Shown here piece by piece: positions 1 through 11,162 of a stretch of 34,582 nucleotides of DNA. The notes below the pieces were generated by a model that made no database searches, was not told where the DNA came from, and was given only the letters and a program-made list of their open reading frames with translations. The DNA comes from Scytalidium lignicola (lineage: Eukaryota > Ascomycota > Leotiomycetes). The stretch lies in assembly GCA_002812745.2 (NCBI GenBank), contig NCSJ02000416.1, positions 1 to 34,582 of the forward strand. The letters are read 5' to 3'. Position 1 is the stretch's first letter. Each line of letters begins with the position of its first letter. Position numbers and translations under genes: made by a program.

Positions 1-961
1 CTTATACTTTTGTTATTATTATCAAAATCAGAGTATACTTGATTTTCTTATTATTTATTATTTTATTTTAATAAATTTTAAATTAATTAATATAAGTTAA
101 AACCTTATAATAATAATACTTAAATAATATATATATAATTCTATATATAAGTTAATCTTTAATTGTTTAATTCAATTTTTCAATCTGAATCTTAGTTATA
201 CTTTATAATCATTTTATTATAAGAGTTATAACTTTGTTTTTAAATTCATTTTCTGTTAAGACTTGAAAAATTTATTTTAAAAATAGTTTTTCTAATAAAG
301 TTAACTTTGTAATTAAAATAACTACAAGTTTATTATATAAATCAAAGTTAATAACATATTAAACTTCAATTTAAAGAGTATCCTCTTTTTTAATAAGTTA
401 ATTCTTTAAGAGAATTTCAAACTTTTCTTACTTGATATTAAACATTATATTATACTTAATAAGCTTAAGAATATTGCTAAAATAATATTTTAATTAGTTT
501 TTACCTTAAAGAAGCCCTTAAATATTCTTTTACTTTATAATCCTAAGAATACTTATTCTAACTTACTTTATAATAATTATAAAGTTTAAATAATTATCTA
601 CATTTATATTTTCAAGAGACTTTTTAGATAAAACTATTAAACCTTTAAAAACACCTTTATTTTAAATTTAAGATTATAAAATTGTTTTAATAATATATTA
701 ATTAAATTAAACAAAGAAAAGAAAGCATTTCTTAATAGTTTAAAAGAATTAAAATTAATCATTAAAAAGTTAAAACTAATTATAAAAAGTCTAATAGTTA
801 TAAAAGGTAAAAGAGTAAAAGTTACTCTTAAAATTAAACATGTTTAAAGTATAAAAGGCTTTTAAAACTTTAAAAGTTTTAAAACCTTCTTTATACATTA
901 TTTAACATATAATTTAAATACTGAATAATAAGCTTTTTTAAGTAATTATTACAGTTCTTAC
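1..961. repeat. AT-rich RIP-type degraded DNA
   Basis: Almost pure A/T sequence with frequent TA steps, no open frame of note and no recognisable motif. This is the composition left by repeat-induced point mutation of repeated DNA in ascomycetes. It lies directly upstream of a probable gypsy LTR and may be an older element into which that one inserted. I see no gene here. Confidence 0.6.
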
Positions 962-1204
962 TGTTATAACCTAATAAGTGCTAAGTAACAGTTTATAAAG
1001 TATTTATGATCATATAAGATATTAGGTCATATAACTCATACAAGTAATATAAGGCATATAAGGGGATATTAGAATTATACTAGTTATACAAGACTATACT
1101 CATTGTTTATATAAGAACATACTCTTTAAACTTTAGTTAAGAACTTTGTATTTAACTTAAGTTATAACTTTATTATATATACTTGTTTATTATAACTTCA
1201 AACA
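962..1204 (+). repeat. Probable 5' LTR of a degraded Ty3/gypsy element
   Basis: The segment starts TGTTATAACC and ends TTCAAACA, so it has TG...CA ends with a short TGTT/AACA inversion. It sits immediately upstream of gag-like sequence on the plus strand, where a 5' LTR belongs. A second segment of nearly the same size and ends lies at 19651-19899 (TGTTATAGTC ... TTTCAACA). The two share an interior stretch resembling ATACnAGTTrTA, and both are followed by TC(N)TTA. The boundaries are inferred from these ends; I could not find the matching 3' LTR. Confidence 0.4.
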
Positions 1205-1239
1205 TCNTTATTTTTATATAAACCTAACAAGAATAACCA

Positions 1240-2420
1240 AACTTACTCTATATAACCATGTTATAAGTAGTCTTGTAACATTTTAAACATTATTATATAA
1301 AAGCAAGTCATATTAAACCTAAACAAGTATTAAACAAAGATATAGTAATTAGTTCAGAAGACAATTCAAAAGAAAGTCCTGAAGAAAGTTTAATAAGTAA
1401 AAGCTCAAGTAAAGAAGTTGATTTAGAAAACGAAGTTATGAACTTAATACAAGTTAGATTACCAGTAGGATTAGTAGTTAGAAGACTTGTAAGAAGACCC
1501 TTACCAAGATTACTAACTTTACAACCTAAACTATTAATAGTTATTACAAGTAATGTTAGAAGACTATTAAGAGGAAAGATAAGAGTAACTAAACTAGACT
1601 TCTTTTATGGAGATAAGAATAAGTTTAAAGTATACTTAGTATAAACAAGGACATATTTAATATTAAATAAGTAAGTACTTATAAACAATATACAAAAGGT
1701 ATTGTAAACAGTATTATACCTTAAAGGAATTATAATAAACTAGTTTTAACTATTCTTGAATGATTATTTCAGTTATACAAGAGATTTAACTAATGAGAAA
1801 ACTTAAAAACTCTTTAATAATTATAATGAATATATGAAAGAACTTAACAAGTTGTTTAAAGATATTAACAAGGAAAGAAACATAAAGTAATATCTTTATC
1901 ACTTTAAGTAAACAAGAATTGTTAATGATTATATTATGTTGTTTAAATAATATTTAGTCAAGATAGATTAGAATAAGAAAGCTCTTATTGCATAATATAA
2001 AAGAGGATTAAAGAATGAAATACACAATAAATTATATCAAAAGGTACTAGTCTTAGACTTAAAGACCTTGATTAATCAATATATCAAAATTAGAAATCAA
2101 TTATATAAGAAGAAGTTAAACAAGAAGAGATTATCTTACTTTATAAGTAGAAATAACAATTAAACAAAGAAATCATAATTATAAGAAGATCTTATAAATC
2201 TTAATATAGTCAGAAAAGGAAAACCTTGAAAAGGTAAGAATCAGAAGCTTAAGGGAAAAGGGAATTCATTTAAAATTAACCTTGAAAAATTAAAAGACTA
2301 AAAGGAAAAGAAATTATGTTTTAAATACAAGTTTCTTAAACATTTTGCTAATAGTTATAAGGATAAAGGAAAACAAATAACAACTATAAGTATAAATATT
2401 ATAAACATTTTTAGGTAAGA
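1240..2420 (+). pseudogene. Degraded Ty3/gypsy gag (capsid and zinc knuckle)
   Basis: Plus-strand reading gives a broken Gag polyprotein of the fungal gypsy type. An acidic Ser/Glu-rich start (about 1330-1440) is followed by the capsid core. Around 1,980-2,110 the reading 'YKRGLKNEIHNKLYQ' and then 'IRNQLYKKKL' matches the conserved end of fungal gypsy capsid domains. At about 2,318-2,365 a CCHC zinc knuckle survives as 'CFKYKFLKHFANSYKD', in which the second and last cysteines have become tyrosine, as expected for G-to-A changes in TGY codons. Many in-frame TAA/TAG codons interrupt it. It is not functional. The match is to the family as remembered, not to a database hit. Confidence 0.6.
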
Positions 2421-3441
2421 GTTATTGTTATTAAACTATGAAAAGGCTTAAATTAATATACTTAGTATAAAGATCTTTAAGAACCTAAGAATATACTTAG
2501 AAGGGGATACTATTAAAGAACTGCTTAATATCAAGGAGTAACTCTAATTAAGAGTATACTACATAATCAAAACTTAGTATTTAAGATGTTAGAGAATTAT
2601 ACACCTCTTAAGGGAAAGTAATAACAAGATCTTCTGATAAGAGACTAAAACAAGTAATAATTTATACTATGATTAGGATAACCTAGTATTAATCATTAAA
2701 AGAAGTCATAAAATTATTAAGCTTACTCAAAGTAAACTATAATCATAAGAAGTAATATTAAAGTTATTTAAGGTTAGTAAATAAGATTACTTATTAAGAT
2801 TCAACTAGTAAATACTAAATGAGAAAACCTTTAATTAGTTTATTTAGAAAAAACACAACTTATCAATAAGAACTTAAGTATTTAAGCATAGAATAAGTAA
2901 TAATATCTTAAGTAAAAAGAATCCACTAATAAGAAGTATTAGATGGATACTAAGAATAATTATAAACTGTTAAGCAAGAGTATAAGAAGGACTAGATGAG
3001 TTTCTAGATCTTAAGACAAAAGTAATAATTCTAAGTATTAATAAAGTAAATATCAAAGAAATCTAGGAATTAACCTTAAGAATTACAAAAAATAAAGCAG
3101 AAGAAGAATAACAAAGAAATCAGTTATAATCATTAGACTTAGTAGATAATTAAGGATAAATTACTAATAATATAAAAGAAAAAAGTAACTAAAGAATTAA
3201 AACTTAAAACTCTTAATAAAAACATATTATTTTTAAAAGTTGAAATAACTAAACAAAAGGTTAAAACATTAATAAATTCTAAAGTTGTAAGAAATTTCAT
3301 AATACTAAATGTAATAGTAAAATTAAATATAAATACTTAAGTTAAAATTTATAATTATCTAATTAAACTTACAAATGGTTTTCTTATAACAAAAAGTGTT
3401 AAAGTAGAAATTAAGTTAGTAATTATAAAAGTTAAGGTTAG
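2421..3441 (+). mobile_element. Degraded internal part of the gypsy element
   Basis: AT-rich continuation downstream of the zinc knuckle. A weak reading near 2,470-2,720 ('KELLNIKE', then 'NLYYD') recalls the segment between Gag and protease in fungal gypsy elements. No protease, reverse transcriptase or integrase motif is readable. The stretch ends abruptly at 3,441 where the copia LTR begins, which suggests the copia element inserted into the gypsy element. Confidence 0.4.
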
Positions 3442-3635
3442 TGTCGGTTTATTTGTAGTATGAAGTATGGTATACAATTATATGTAATATACTCGTTGTG
3501 CTATTCCATGGTTGTTGTACGATTAGGGGTAAGAGGGCGAAGCTGTAGGAGCTTTGCTTGTTCCTACTACCTAATCGGGACTAGCTTACAGTGGCATGTG
3601 AATATCATGTGTACGTAATCATTATTCTACCAACA
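3442..3635 (-). repeat. 3' LTR of Ty1/copia element (copy 1)
   Basis: On the minus strand this 194-bp segment begins TGTTGGTAGAAT and ends in CCGACA, the TG...CA ends typical of copia LTRs. It lies just after the end of the copia RNase H coding sequence. The same LTR with scattered substitutions is present at 34009-34197. The LTR and the adjacent RNase H are clearly richer in G and C than the rest of the element, so they are less mutated. The bases flanking its outer edge are GTTAG; no matching duplication could be assigned because the other LTR was not found. Confidence 0.75.
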
Positions 3636-6600
3636 CTGGAACTACTCTAAAAATGGTTGTATGTTGTAGCTCCTAAAATGCTTAAATCTGTAGAGTTTTC
3701 CCAATCGCATGCTAATTGCCTAATTGGGAATAACTCCAAATCCTTCCTCTGTATGATTCTTTATTCTACTACCTACACTGTCATGTTCTACTCATTCTAC
3801 CACTTCTAATTGTACTTTATTCGTATCCAACAGCTGTTTCAGAGTGCTAAATGGCTTTCTTTTAGTCATGGAATCAGCTGGATTTGTAGTTCCTTCAATC
3901 CATTGTACCTTAGCGATCTAGCATTGTTTGTACACCTGACGGAGGCACATCACGTCAATCATGAGCTGCTTTTCCTGTGTAATTCCCAACTTGACAAGGC
4001 AATCGTACAATAACCTTAAATCTGTACATATAACCAGTAGAAGGTTGATTTCAAGGATTCCTTTGATAATTAACTTGATTGTGATTCCTATATCAAACCT
4101 ATAAGCTATTCTATATAGTTCTAAGGTTAAAACGCTGTGTATAACCTTCTTGTACTTGACCAACGTTTAGTATAATGTATTTACATTTCCTTTCTAGTTT
4201 ACAAGTACTATAATATAGTCAATTTGTGATAATAAGTCTTTGTTATTCACAAATGAAGCGTTTGTAAAGATTAATAACTGTAACATTTCCTTTTCAAGCT
4301 TGACAAATTGTATTCCTCTAACAACATTCTGGATTTGCCATTGTAAGCGTTTATTCAACGATTTCATGTCTTCCTGGCTAGGATCAATAGCCTAAACAAT
4401 TATTAATAGGTTGTATAACACTTCCAGTTAGCAAACTGAAGTTATATATGCTCTTTAAGCATGTTGTACAATATATTACTCCTTAGTAATAAGGTTCTAG
4501 CATATAGTTCCTTATAAGCTTGTTATAGTAATTGATTTCCTGGTTATAAGTTGTAAATTAGTATATTAACACTCTTGAGTAAGTGAAATTCCAGTATTGT
4601 TCAGTTGTATAATACTCTCATTGAACTTGATTCCCTTATTAATAGTCAATGTTTTATGTTCTTTTGCTAGAAAATTAGCCTTTTTTAGCTGTTTTTGCTT
4701 AAGTTCAACAAATTAAACGTCTTCAACAAATAAGGTATTGTCAGTTTAAAGTTTTATAACATTAAAAGGTTCAGTGCTGTACAGTAAGTAAGGGTTGTAT
4801 GTTGATGGTTTCATAGTAAGCACTTTGACATGATGAGAGTAGTAAGTCTGAAACTAGTGGTTTCCAGCTTCAAGGACTTTGTAAAGTGACTTTACAACTT
4901 GTAGAATTGAGCTTTTGTAAAGACCAAGTTACTTTATAAGCTCTAGAGGTAGTTATATGTAAAAATCCTGATTCAACAGAGTAGTAGATTGTATGTACAC
5001 TTGTAAAATGTTTTGTAAGTATAAACTTGTACTTTTGTACTTTATAATAGTAATACAAAGAATAATACACTGGCTAATATGTTGAATAGTAGGTGATTAG
5101 GTCAAAATAAGCTTCTTCTTATTGTTCTTATAAGCTTATACTATAAGGTATGACTTTTCAAAAGCTTTTTCAGTTTCTTTGTTTTTGATTTTGTTTATAA
5201 ACTTAACGTTGAATATGTGTATATTGTTAAGTACATTTTAAGGGTTTACAGTCTTGAAGACATTCTTTTCAAGTAATCCTGATATTTCAACTTAACATGA
5301 GGTTGCAAATTAGGGTTCTGGTTTTTCGTCTTGTAAGAAAGTAGTGATTTCAAGGTATTTGCAAGGTCTTTTACATCTTTGCTTTATAAGTAGTATTGGT
5401 AATGGAGTAACAACTATAGTTAACTTGTTGAACTCTTCTTAGTACTCTTCATCGGTTGTAATTCTTAGCTTTGGCTTTAGTAACTTAATTCTATTAATTT
5501 CTTTTGTAAGTGTAAGGTATGGTTTTACAACTGTTGACTTGAATAGTATGTTCTTATACAATAATGTTAATACATATGTTTCTTTGTTTATACTTACAAG
5601 TTTGTATAACCTTTCTTAACTTTTGTTTTAACTTGTGNTTTTTTGTTCTTTACATGAGAATGTTTGAATTTAACAGTAAGTTGTGAATAATGCTTATATT
5701 AAGGTTATTATATATATTGATTATGTCTTATACTTGTTGTTTTACCTTGATTTTGCTGATTTTCTTCATAGCTTTCTTGATTATCATAATTCTCTGGCTT
5801 ATAGTTAAGGTTAAGGTATTGAGTTCTGACATGTATAAATAAGTACTGTAAACTAGTAGTATAAGGATAAGTCTATCAAGTCTTATTAAATTGTTAATAA
5901 CTTTGAATGTTATTTATAAAGTTATATCTTTGTCAAGATCATGGATTTCAATTGTAATTATCTAGTAAGTATATTGTACAAGTGTATAATATTGTTCAAT
6001 ATAGTTAATTAAGTTATAAGCTTTTACTAGAATTGCTTTTAAGGTTATTCTTATAATTATAACACTTTATTAGAATTCTTATTAACAAAGTTCTTTTCAA
6101 TGTTAGTTATAATCTAGTCTAAAAGTCTTAAGTAAGTATTGATCTAATAAGCTTGTAAAATATTCTAAGTATACTTTATACTAATATTTTAAAGTTATTT
6201 ACTAATTTAGTAGTATGTTCTTTTGTTGATAATATAGAGTATAAATTTACTATTAATGTAAAAGACATTGATGATAATAAAGTAATTAAAGTTAATGTTA
6301 TTCTATAAGTTAAATCTGAATCTTCTTAGTGATTTATTATAGTATTAACAATGAGTATAAAACTTAATAAGGTATTCTAATATATCTTTGTTAATATTAT
6401 GGCTTACACAGTCTAATATGCATTATAATCTGGTTATTGACAAGTAGTTAAAATATTAATGTAAGTATTATAATTTTACATTAGTTAAGAAATAAGGGTT
6501 TTCCTTTAGTAAATCAAAAATAAGAGTATATNAAAAATATGTCTTAAAGTAGAAAGTTATAGCTAAATTGTTGTATGACTAGAATACTTCTTTATAAGGT

Positions 6601-8210
6601 AATAAGTAAGTTTGTAAAGTTGTTAAAATATATGCTTAATTAGTTTATATCTGTTAAGTATAGTAAAAAGGGTATGGTTAACTTAATTATATAAAATTCA
6701 ATTTGTCTAATTAATGTATTTATTAGTATAGAACTTATCGAAGTTGTACTCTTGATTCTGAATTATATTATTATTATATCTTTAATTGTAGTATTCAGTG
6801 TTATAGTTTAGTCTACTTATTGTAAAGCTTTGAATTGACTATAATTAGTTATAGAGTACTTTACAACTCTTATATTAATCAAGATTTTATAAAATTGTCT
6901 TGAATCATACTTTGTTAAACTCTTTACACTATATACTTCTGTTATAATTGTTATAAAGGTTTTTAAGTCAAGTTCTTAAAGGTAATTCTTAGTCGTTAAC
7001 ATCTTAGTAGTTAGTTAGTATAAGAAAGTGTTATTAGCTAATTCTGTAGTAATTAGTATAACTAATTCTACTGGGAAACTTTTATATAAGGTAAAGAATG
7101 TAATTATAGTAAAGAATGTAGTTTCAGGTTAGTCAAGTTCTTTAAGGTTTATTTTTACATTGTTATAAGCAAATAAAGTCTTAAAAGTAAGGTTTAATTC
7201 ATTTTCTTCAGAGTTACTTCCTTTATAATTAACAATGTATTGTTTAAACTGTTTGTTGAAATGTTATTCAGAACTATAAATGTTAAAGTTAAATTTACTT
7301 ATATTTCTAACTTTGAAATATGCTTTCTTTGTATCTTGCTCTTCTTATGAGTATTTCCATGATCAGTACCNTTTTTCTTTTGTATATAAAGTATCTTCCT
7401 TGTGTTTAAGAGTATAAAGTAATATACTTGAGGCCTTGTGAATTAAATTGTTAGTTTACTTTATAATTAATATGATAGTGATAATTTGTAAAGTAAGTTT
7501 CATTGTTATGTTCTTATTCCTTTTCTTTCTTGTACAATATAATAAACGAATAAAGTTTATTAATAAGTTACTTTAAGTCTTTTGGTAAGTTTAAAATAGT
7601 ATATTTATATGTTGGAGATCCTTAACAAGTAATAATCAACTTCTTGTAAAGAATATTAGTTATCTTATAAGTTAGCTAAAGGTTGTATTAGAGCTTTTAG
7701 AACTTGTTAATAAGTAATTATATGTTCTTAAGTGTTATTTTCCTAAGGTTTATAATTATGATCAAGGTTAATGTTATACTTTCTTATTCAGTATGGATTT
7801 GACAATAATATATAAGTCCTTTGTAAAAGTTATATAAGTAAGTGTATACTTCTTTGAATGTGTGTTTAACAAGGTTATTAGTAATAAAATAGCCTTTTAC
7901 TAACCTTGTTAACATGATAAGGAATACTTTGATATAGAATTCCTCTGGTAATTCTATCTGTTTATAATAACTCTTGAAGATCATTAATTTGTATTCAAAG
8001 TTGTTAGTTACTCTGTTGTACTTCTGATCTTCTGTGTATATCTTGACAATATCAAAGACTTGTTTTATATACACAGGTTAAGTTAAAGATGATGGTAATA
8101 AACTAGACTTATGATAAGAGTTATAGTCTTGTTATAACTTGTAAAACTATTAATAGTTGTTTGAAAAGATTATAAAAGTTAGAAAAGTATTTAATTCTTA
8201 ACTTATGTAT
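3636..8210 (-). pseudogene. Degraded Ty1/copia gag-pol polyprotein
   Basis: Read on the minus strand, the order is gag, (integrase), reverse transcriptase, RNase H, as in copia. Gag: 7784-8074 is still open for 96 codons and reads 'MYIKQVFDIVKIYTEDQKYN', recalling fungal copia Gag. Reverse transcriptase: about 5,070-4,780 contains 'SPTIQHISQ', 'STTLLNQDFYI' and 'PSTYNPYLLY'. The RT active-site Asp pair at about 4742-4737 reads Asp-Asn in 'TDNTLF', so it is inactive. RNase H: 4163-3918 is open and reads 'LYDCLVKLGITQEKQLMIDV', continuing (3917-3790) to the copia signature 'NPADSMTK'. Integrase (about 5.7-7.7 kb) is too mutated to recognise. Nonsense codons are frequent throughout. The right-hand (5') LTR was not found. 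Confidence 0.75.
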
Positions 8211-8214
8211 ATTA

Positions 8215-8720
8215 AATTAATAGACTAGTTAATCAGTCCAGACTAGATCAGATTATAAGTTTTATAAAGATTATTTCTAGACTGTGGACTATATAATCTA
8301 AACTGTATAATTTATAATCTGAAGTTAAAATTTTAAGACTAGACTATAAGATTACAATTTGATCTGACTAAAAAAATAAAGACTATGAATAAATATCAGA
8401 CTATACTTAGACTATACTCAGATTACATAATTTAAAATGTTATTATATTTAGTATATTTTTGTTTTATTTAAGTAATATTAGTAAATTATAATCTTACTT
8501 AATTTAAATTAGACTATAATCTTGTTTAACTTAAAAAATCAAAACTGTTTTACAGTTTAGTCTTAAAAATCTAAAACTATATTATGTAATTTACAATCTT
8601 GTCCAGACTAGACTATAAATTATAATCTTGTTTAATTTTTTACAGACAAGACTGTATAACTTATAGTCTTGTCCAGACTAAACTATAATTTAATGTAATA
8701 GTCTGATTAATTTATAAACT
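8215..8720. repeat. Block of short AGACTA / TAGTCT hairpin-like repeats
   Basis: About 500 bp carries many copies of AGACTATAA-like words and their complements. The core TCTTGTCCAGACTA occurs at about 8598 and 8667 in a unit of roughly 65-70 bp. The core is self-complementary (AGTCT-TGTCC-AGACT), so each could form a small hairpin. It lies where the 5' LTR of the copia element would be expected but does not resemble that LTR. It could be a degenerate tandem array or the terminal part of another mobile element. Confidence 0.45.
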
Positions 8721-11160
8721 AAGAACTTTAAAGTTAATTTAAACGTTTGTAAATTAAGTAATTATAGAAAATGTAATAATTATAAAGGTAATAAGTCTTT
8801 TTTAAAGGTTTTAAAAAGTATATTAAAGGTTTTCTTCATTTTATAAGTGTTATTCTTCCTTTTATATAATATTTATAAAGGTTTGAATAATTGTAATACT
8901 TTTAGTATTATACATTATATATATGTTATTATAATAAAAGCAATTATATAAGCTTTGTATTTCTTTTTAAGTAATAACCTTGAAAGTATTAATTATAAAG
9001 TTCTTAAAATCTTCTTAAAATAAGTCTTATAAGTTTATATTATTAGTTTTATTAAAATAATACTTATAGATTTTAATAGTTAAGTATTCTTATATATTGT
9101 TTATAATAACATCTTTAAAGTTTATTCCTTATTCTTATTTCTTGATTAATACCTTCTAATTTATCTTGATAATACTTTTTGTTATTCTTATAATAGNTTT
9201 TTAATTTTGNTTTTCTTTTATATTCTTTATTATATCTTTTGTTTTTGCTATATTTCTTGTTATTCTTAAACTATATATGTATAGTCTATTAGTATTAACA
9301 CAAAGTACTTAATAATTGTCAAATAAAGTTAATTATATGTAAGTACAAAGAGTATTTACTTGTAAGTAATAAACTTTATAATTATAAAAGCTTAGTTAAA
9401 AGTTTTTAAAAGTTATAATAACNTTTTTAGTCTTTTTAATTATAAAGNTTTTACAAGTTCTTAGAGTTTTCTTGTATACTTGTAAAAGCTTATAGTTTTA
9501 TAATGAAAATAATAATTTAATATANTTTTTTTTAGTTTAAAGTAAAAAGTATAAAGAAATTAATAAGAATAAGTAAAAAAAGAATAGTTTTTTAAATAAA
9601 ATTAATTAATTAACTAATTATATAACTTTATAAGTAAATTACTAAGTGATTATGTTGAATTAAGCATAGTAAGAGGTTGTGTAATTAAGGTTACTCAAAT
9701 ATATTATGATGTTGTAATAATTATATACATACACAAGTAAAGAGAGTTAACTAATAAGACTACTTAAAATGGAAGTCATGTGTAATAAGAAAGTAGTGCC
9801 TGAGGTAGTACATAGGATATTACAACAGATTAATTAAATATATTGTTTTTAGCAAAAACAAGTTTAATAATAATAATTATAAAAGTAAACTGTTAAACAT
9901 CTAATTAATTAAGTTATAAGTTGATAAATAATTATTTCCTCTTTTAACTAAGTAGATTTTAACTTTGTAAGTAAATTACTAGATGTTTAATTAAATAAAA
10001 GTTGTAATCTCTTAAGATTTAACTTTAAAAGTAGATTACTTAACGTTTAATTAATTAAATGATGATCTTTTAATCAGTATTAATTACTTTAATATTAAAA
10101 TTTTTTATTATATACTTAAATATACTTAAATATTAATAATTACTCAAAATAAAGAATAAATAATTAAAGGTTAATTATATTTAATTAATCTTTTATTTTA
10201 ATTATAAGTTTATTATAATATAAACTATTATTAAGTATAATTACAAATTAAAGCTTATTTTATTTTATATAAGAGAAAAAGTAAAAGATGTTATAACCTT
10301 TTCATTTAAAGGCTTAAAGCTTAATAACAACTAGTTATACAAAGAACTTTTAAATATGAAAAGACAAGGATTACATGATTAGGATTATGTAATAAATCTA
10401 AAATCTAAGGTTAGATTTAAAATTTAAAAGTTAAAAGCTAAGAAGAGCCTATAAATTTAAGAAGTATAAAAGTTTATATAAGTAAATAGTTTTCCTAGTT
10501 AAATAAAGTTTTATACTTAACTTAAATTGAATATCTTAGAGAAAAATCTTTTAATAACAACTTAACTTGCTTATAACTTTATATTCATGTACAAACTTTT
10601 AAGCAAACAATATAATATCTTTATAAAGAAGATATACAACTACTTTATTAATGAGTATACAAGGTATATTACATAATATTATATTTAGAATAATATTATT
10701 ATTATTTGTATATTTATACATTTATCTTATATTTTATAACTTTTAAATATAAACTATTTTACTATTATAAAGTGTATATATAATAATTTAATAAAGAAGA
10801 AGATATACTTTAATATTTAATATATTAACAAACTTGATTTTTTGAAAACATATTTAATTATATAGTAAAAAACCTTTAAATCAAGTAATATTTATCAAGG
10901 ATTTATAATTATTAAATTAGTTTCTTATAATCTTGATTATATTATATTTAAATTATAACTTAAAGTTAAAAAGATTTTTACATTTCTTAAAAGCTCTTAT
11001 AATAATTCTAAAGCTTTTTAAGTTTCTGAAATACTTTATAATATAATTTAATTACAAAAATAATATAAGGCTATTAAATTAAGACTTTAATAATATTAAA
11101 CTCCTTTTATATTTATTAAAATTATGTTTACTCAACTTTTAAAAGAATGTTAAATAATTA
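8721..11160. repeat. AT-rich RIP-type DNA, no recognisable gene
   Basis: Nearly all A/T with several single Ns beside T runs. Two short direct repeats stand out: 'AAGTAAATTACT' followed by 'GTTTAATTAA' words near 9,630, 9,970 and 10,030, which could be subterminal repeats of a dead DNA transposon. A slightly less AT-rich island lies at 9,640-9,830. I could not read a protein in any frame. The stretch is interrupted by a pogo-type element at 11,163. Confidence 0.5.
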
Positions 11161-11162
11161 TA

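Noticed and set aside
4870..5070. 66-codon open frame on the minus strand
   Set aside because: It is in a different frame from the reverse transcriptase reading across the same bases, so it is a shadow.
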